Positions 62,320-64,000 of a DNA stretch of 64,000 nucleotides are shown here, piece after piece (the stretch's first letter is position 1; every line of letters begins with the position of its first letter). Origin of the DNA: Aristolochia californica (lineage: Eukaryota > Streptophyta > Magnoliopsida > Piperales > Aristolochiaceae); NCBI GenBank assembly GCA_029961685.1, contig JARWKL010000015.1, positions 17,110,801 to 17,174,800 of the forward strand, in the 5' to 3' direction. The position numbers and the translations under genes were made by a program. The notes beneath the pieces were generated by a model. The model saw only the letters and a program-made list of their open reading frames with translations. It was not told the origin of the DNA and did not search any database.

Positions 62320-62560
62320 TTGTTAGAAATGACTTAGGGCACATAGATCACAACAAAATGAAAATTTTAGAGTTTATGTATGCCAAAAAATTGAAAACTA
62401 TAATAAATGTAAGTGAAGAAAACTATTTCACGCATTAAAAATGAACACCAAAGTTTTGTTATCCATATTTCTGAAATTCTACTAGTACAACCCCAAATAG
62501 CTTGGTGGAATAATAGAAGAAAGAGAGGCTATAATTTTTGTTAGAAATGATTTATGGTTT
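62320..62560 (-). repeat. Two successive truncated monomers
   Basis: At about 62338 GAAATGACTTA jumps to GGGCACATAGATCAC, and at about 62527 GAAGAAAGAG jumps to AGGCTATAATTTTTG. Anchor spacings are about 456 and 444 bp, so each copy lacks about 230-240 bp. It closes the dimeric repeat block. Confidence 0.82.
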
Positions 62561-63250
62561 GTGAGTCAACACTCAGTTAATAATGCCTCGCCCCCCTCTT
62601 CCAATGATTACAAAACCCAATATATAAAAAAATAAAAGAGTTTGCAACCCTTAAAAATTACAGATGCTTTTTTGAATTGTCTCTCTCAACATTTGTGCAT
62701 TTCCATTTTGGATGTTAGATTTTTTTCAAATCCTAACTTTAGTTTTTACTCACCCATATTTCTCGTAAATGAAAAGATAAGGCAAATTGAAAAAAACAAA
62801 ATGAAAATTCTAGAGTTTATTTATGCAAAAAATTGAAAACTACAATAAATGTAAGTGAAGAAAATTATTTTCTGCACTTAAAATGAATACAGAAGTTTTG
62901 TTATCCATGTTTGGAAAATTCCACTTGTACAACCCCTAATAGCGTGGTGGAGTTTTATAAGAAAAAGATTTCTAATTGATCCTAACATGTTTTAAATGTG
63001 GTGGATATGCATGCCAGAAACATGTTGAAGATGAAAATGACCTAATGATCCAAAAATTTCAAGGAGAAGAAAAAATTAAATTGTCAAGTTAACTTGCGAT
63101 GGGATATTTACCAGAGCTAAACAACCCACTTTTTGCCTATTTTACAAAAAGTGGACCTAACAATCTGAGATCATCGTAAATATTTTGATCGATTAATGAT
63201 ATCTAACGGCTATAATTTTTGGGAGTCAACACTCAGTTAAAATTGCCTCG

Positions 63251-63274
63251 CCCCCCCCCCCCCCCCCCCCCCCC
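63251..63274 (-). repeat. C-run, 24 bases
   Basis: Uninterrupted C24 after ATTGCCTCG at the monomer G-run site. Confidence 0.9.
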
Positions 63275-64000
63275 TCTTCCGATGATTGCAAAACCCAGTA
63301 TATAAAATACTAAAAGAGTTTGCAACCCTTAAAAATCATAGATACTTTTTGGAATTATATCTCTCAGCATTGGTGCATTTCCATTTTGAATGTTCAATCT
63401 TTTTTCAAATCCAAACTTCAGTTTTCACTCTCCTTTTTTTATCTTAAATAAAAAGATAAGGCAAATAGATCACAAAAAAATAAAATTTAAGAGTTTATGT
63501 ATGCAAAAAATTGAAAACTAAAATAAATGTAAGTGAATAAAATTATTTCACGTACTAAAAATGAACACCAAAGTTTAGTTATCCATGCTTGGGAAATTCC
63601 ACTAGTACAACCCCTAATAGCTTGGTGAAATTTTATAAGAAAGAGATTTCTTATTGATCCTAACATGTTTTAAATGTGGTGGATTTACATCTCTGAAACA
63701 TGTCGAAGATGCAAATGAGATAATGATCCAAAAAATTCAAGCAGTAGAAAAAATTAAATTCTCAAATTAATGTGCGGTGGGATATTTACCTGAGCCAAAC
63801 AACCCACTTCTGGCCTATTTTACAAAAAAGCGGACCTAACTATCATAGATCATCGTAAATGTTTTGATCGATTAATGATGTGTAACGGCTATAATTTTTG
63901 TTAGAAATGACTTATGGTTTGGGAGTGAACACTTAGTTAAAAATGTCTCACCCCCCTCTTCCTATGATTTCAAAACCCAATATATAAAAAACTAAAAGAG

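Larger units (their letters stand above)
58300..62330 (-). repeat. Dimeric higher-order repeat, ~1.345 kb period, ~3 copies
   Basis: Alternate monomers share private variants. AAACTTTAGTTTT with TTTTCACGTAAATAAAAAG (or close forms) occurs near 58490, 59821 and 61168. CAGCTTTTGTGCATTTCC-type text with AAGTTAAGAAAATTATTTC occurs near 59129, 60452 and 61802. Offsets are 1323-1350 bp. The phase and variants differ from the dimer in the left half, so this is an independent amplification. Confidence 0.8.
34921..64000 (-). repeat. Satellite array, minus orientation, right of the retrotransposon
   Basis: About 42 monomers in the same orientation as 25769-29117. The landmark CCCCTAATAGCTTGGTGG recurs about every 683 bp except at truncated copies. 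Up to about 39.3 kb monomers with CCTAATTGCTTGG / GAGTCC are mixed in. From about 39.5 kb on nearly all carry CTAATAGCTTG and GATCCTAAC, so the monomer population changes there. No gene, RNA gene or second mobile element is visible. Confidence 0.96.

Overview
The window is almost entirely a plant satellite-DNA array, interrupted by one LTR retrotransposon. About 58 kb of the 64 kb is an AT-rich tandem repeat with a monomer of roughly 680 bp (for example 4918-5598, 681 bp), some 85 copies in all. A nuclear plant genome, probably a eudicot, is suggested by three things: a Ty1/copia element with a plant-type initiator-Met-tRNA primer site, a short patch of plant-type telomere repeat (TTTAGGG) inside one monomer, and the very long AT-rich satellite. 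I do not recognise the satellite family and cannot name a species. I found no intact host gene, tRNA, rRNA or CRISPR array.

Layout. From 1 to 25768 every monomer lies in one orientation, here called plus because the G-run of the monomer is on the + strand. A run of exactly 100 N (25108-25207) is a scaffold gap in this part. At 25735-25768 the array flips: from 25769 to 64000 all monomers are on the minus strand. The two halves meet in an inverted junction but are not mirror copies, because they carry different monomer variants. Within both halves the monomers are organised locally into higher-order repeats: dimers at about 6.0-9.8 kb and 58.3-62.3 kb, a tetramer at about 25.8-37 kb, and a nested duplication at 52.0-55.5 kb. 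There are also two long-range block duplications (offsets about 4.12 kb and 6.85 kb). Truncated or phase-jumped monomers occur at about 5.9-6.15, 16.65, 37.0, 39.47, 43.11, 53.6, 55.58, 62.34 and 62.53 kb.

Each monomer has a purine-rich site holding a G-run that varies from about 4-6 bases to 41 bases. It also has a conserved 10-bp stem-loop and a conserved set of short palindromes (AACATGTT, GCATGC, AACATGTT). The first two monomers of the window carry an extra 93-bp internal tandem duplication.

From 29118 to 34915 a complete but dead Ty1/copia retrotransposon sits on the minus strand. It has two LTRs of about 392 bp, a PBS, a PPT and a 5-bp target duplication. Remnants of Gag, protease, integrase, reverse transcriptase and RNase H lie in the copia order, broken by several frameshifts and in-frame stops. 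It landed in one copy of the tetrameric higher-order repeat, in the TATATA segment of a monomer, so it arrived after that repeat had been amplified.
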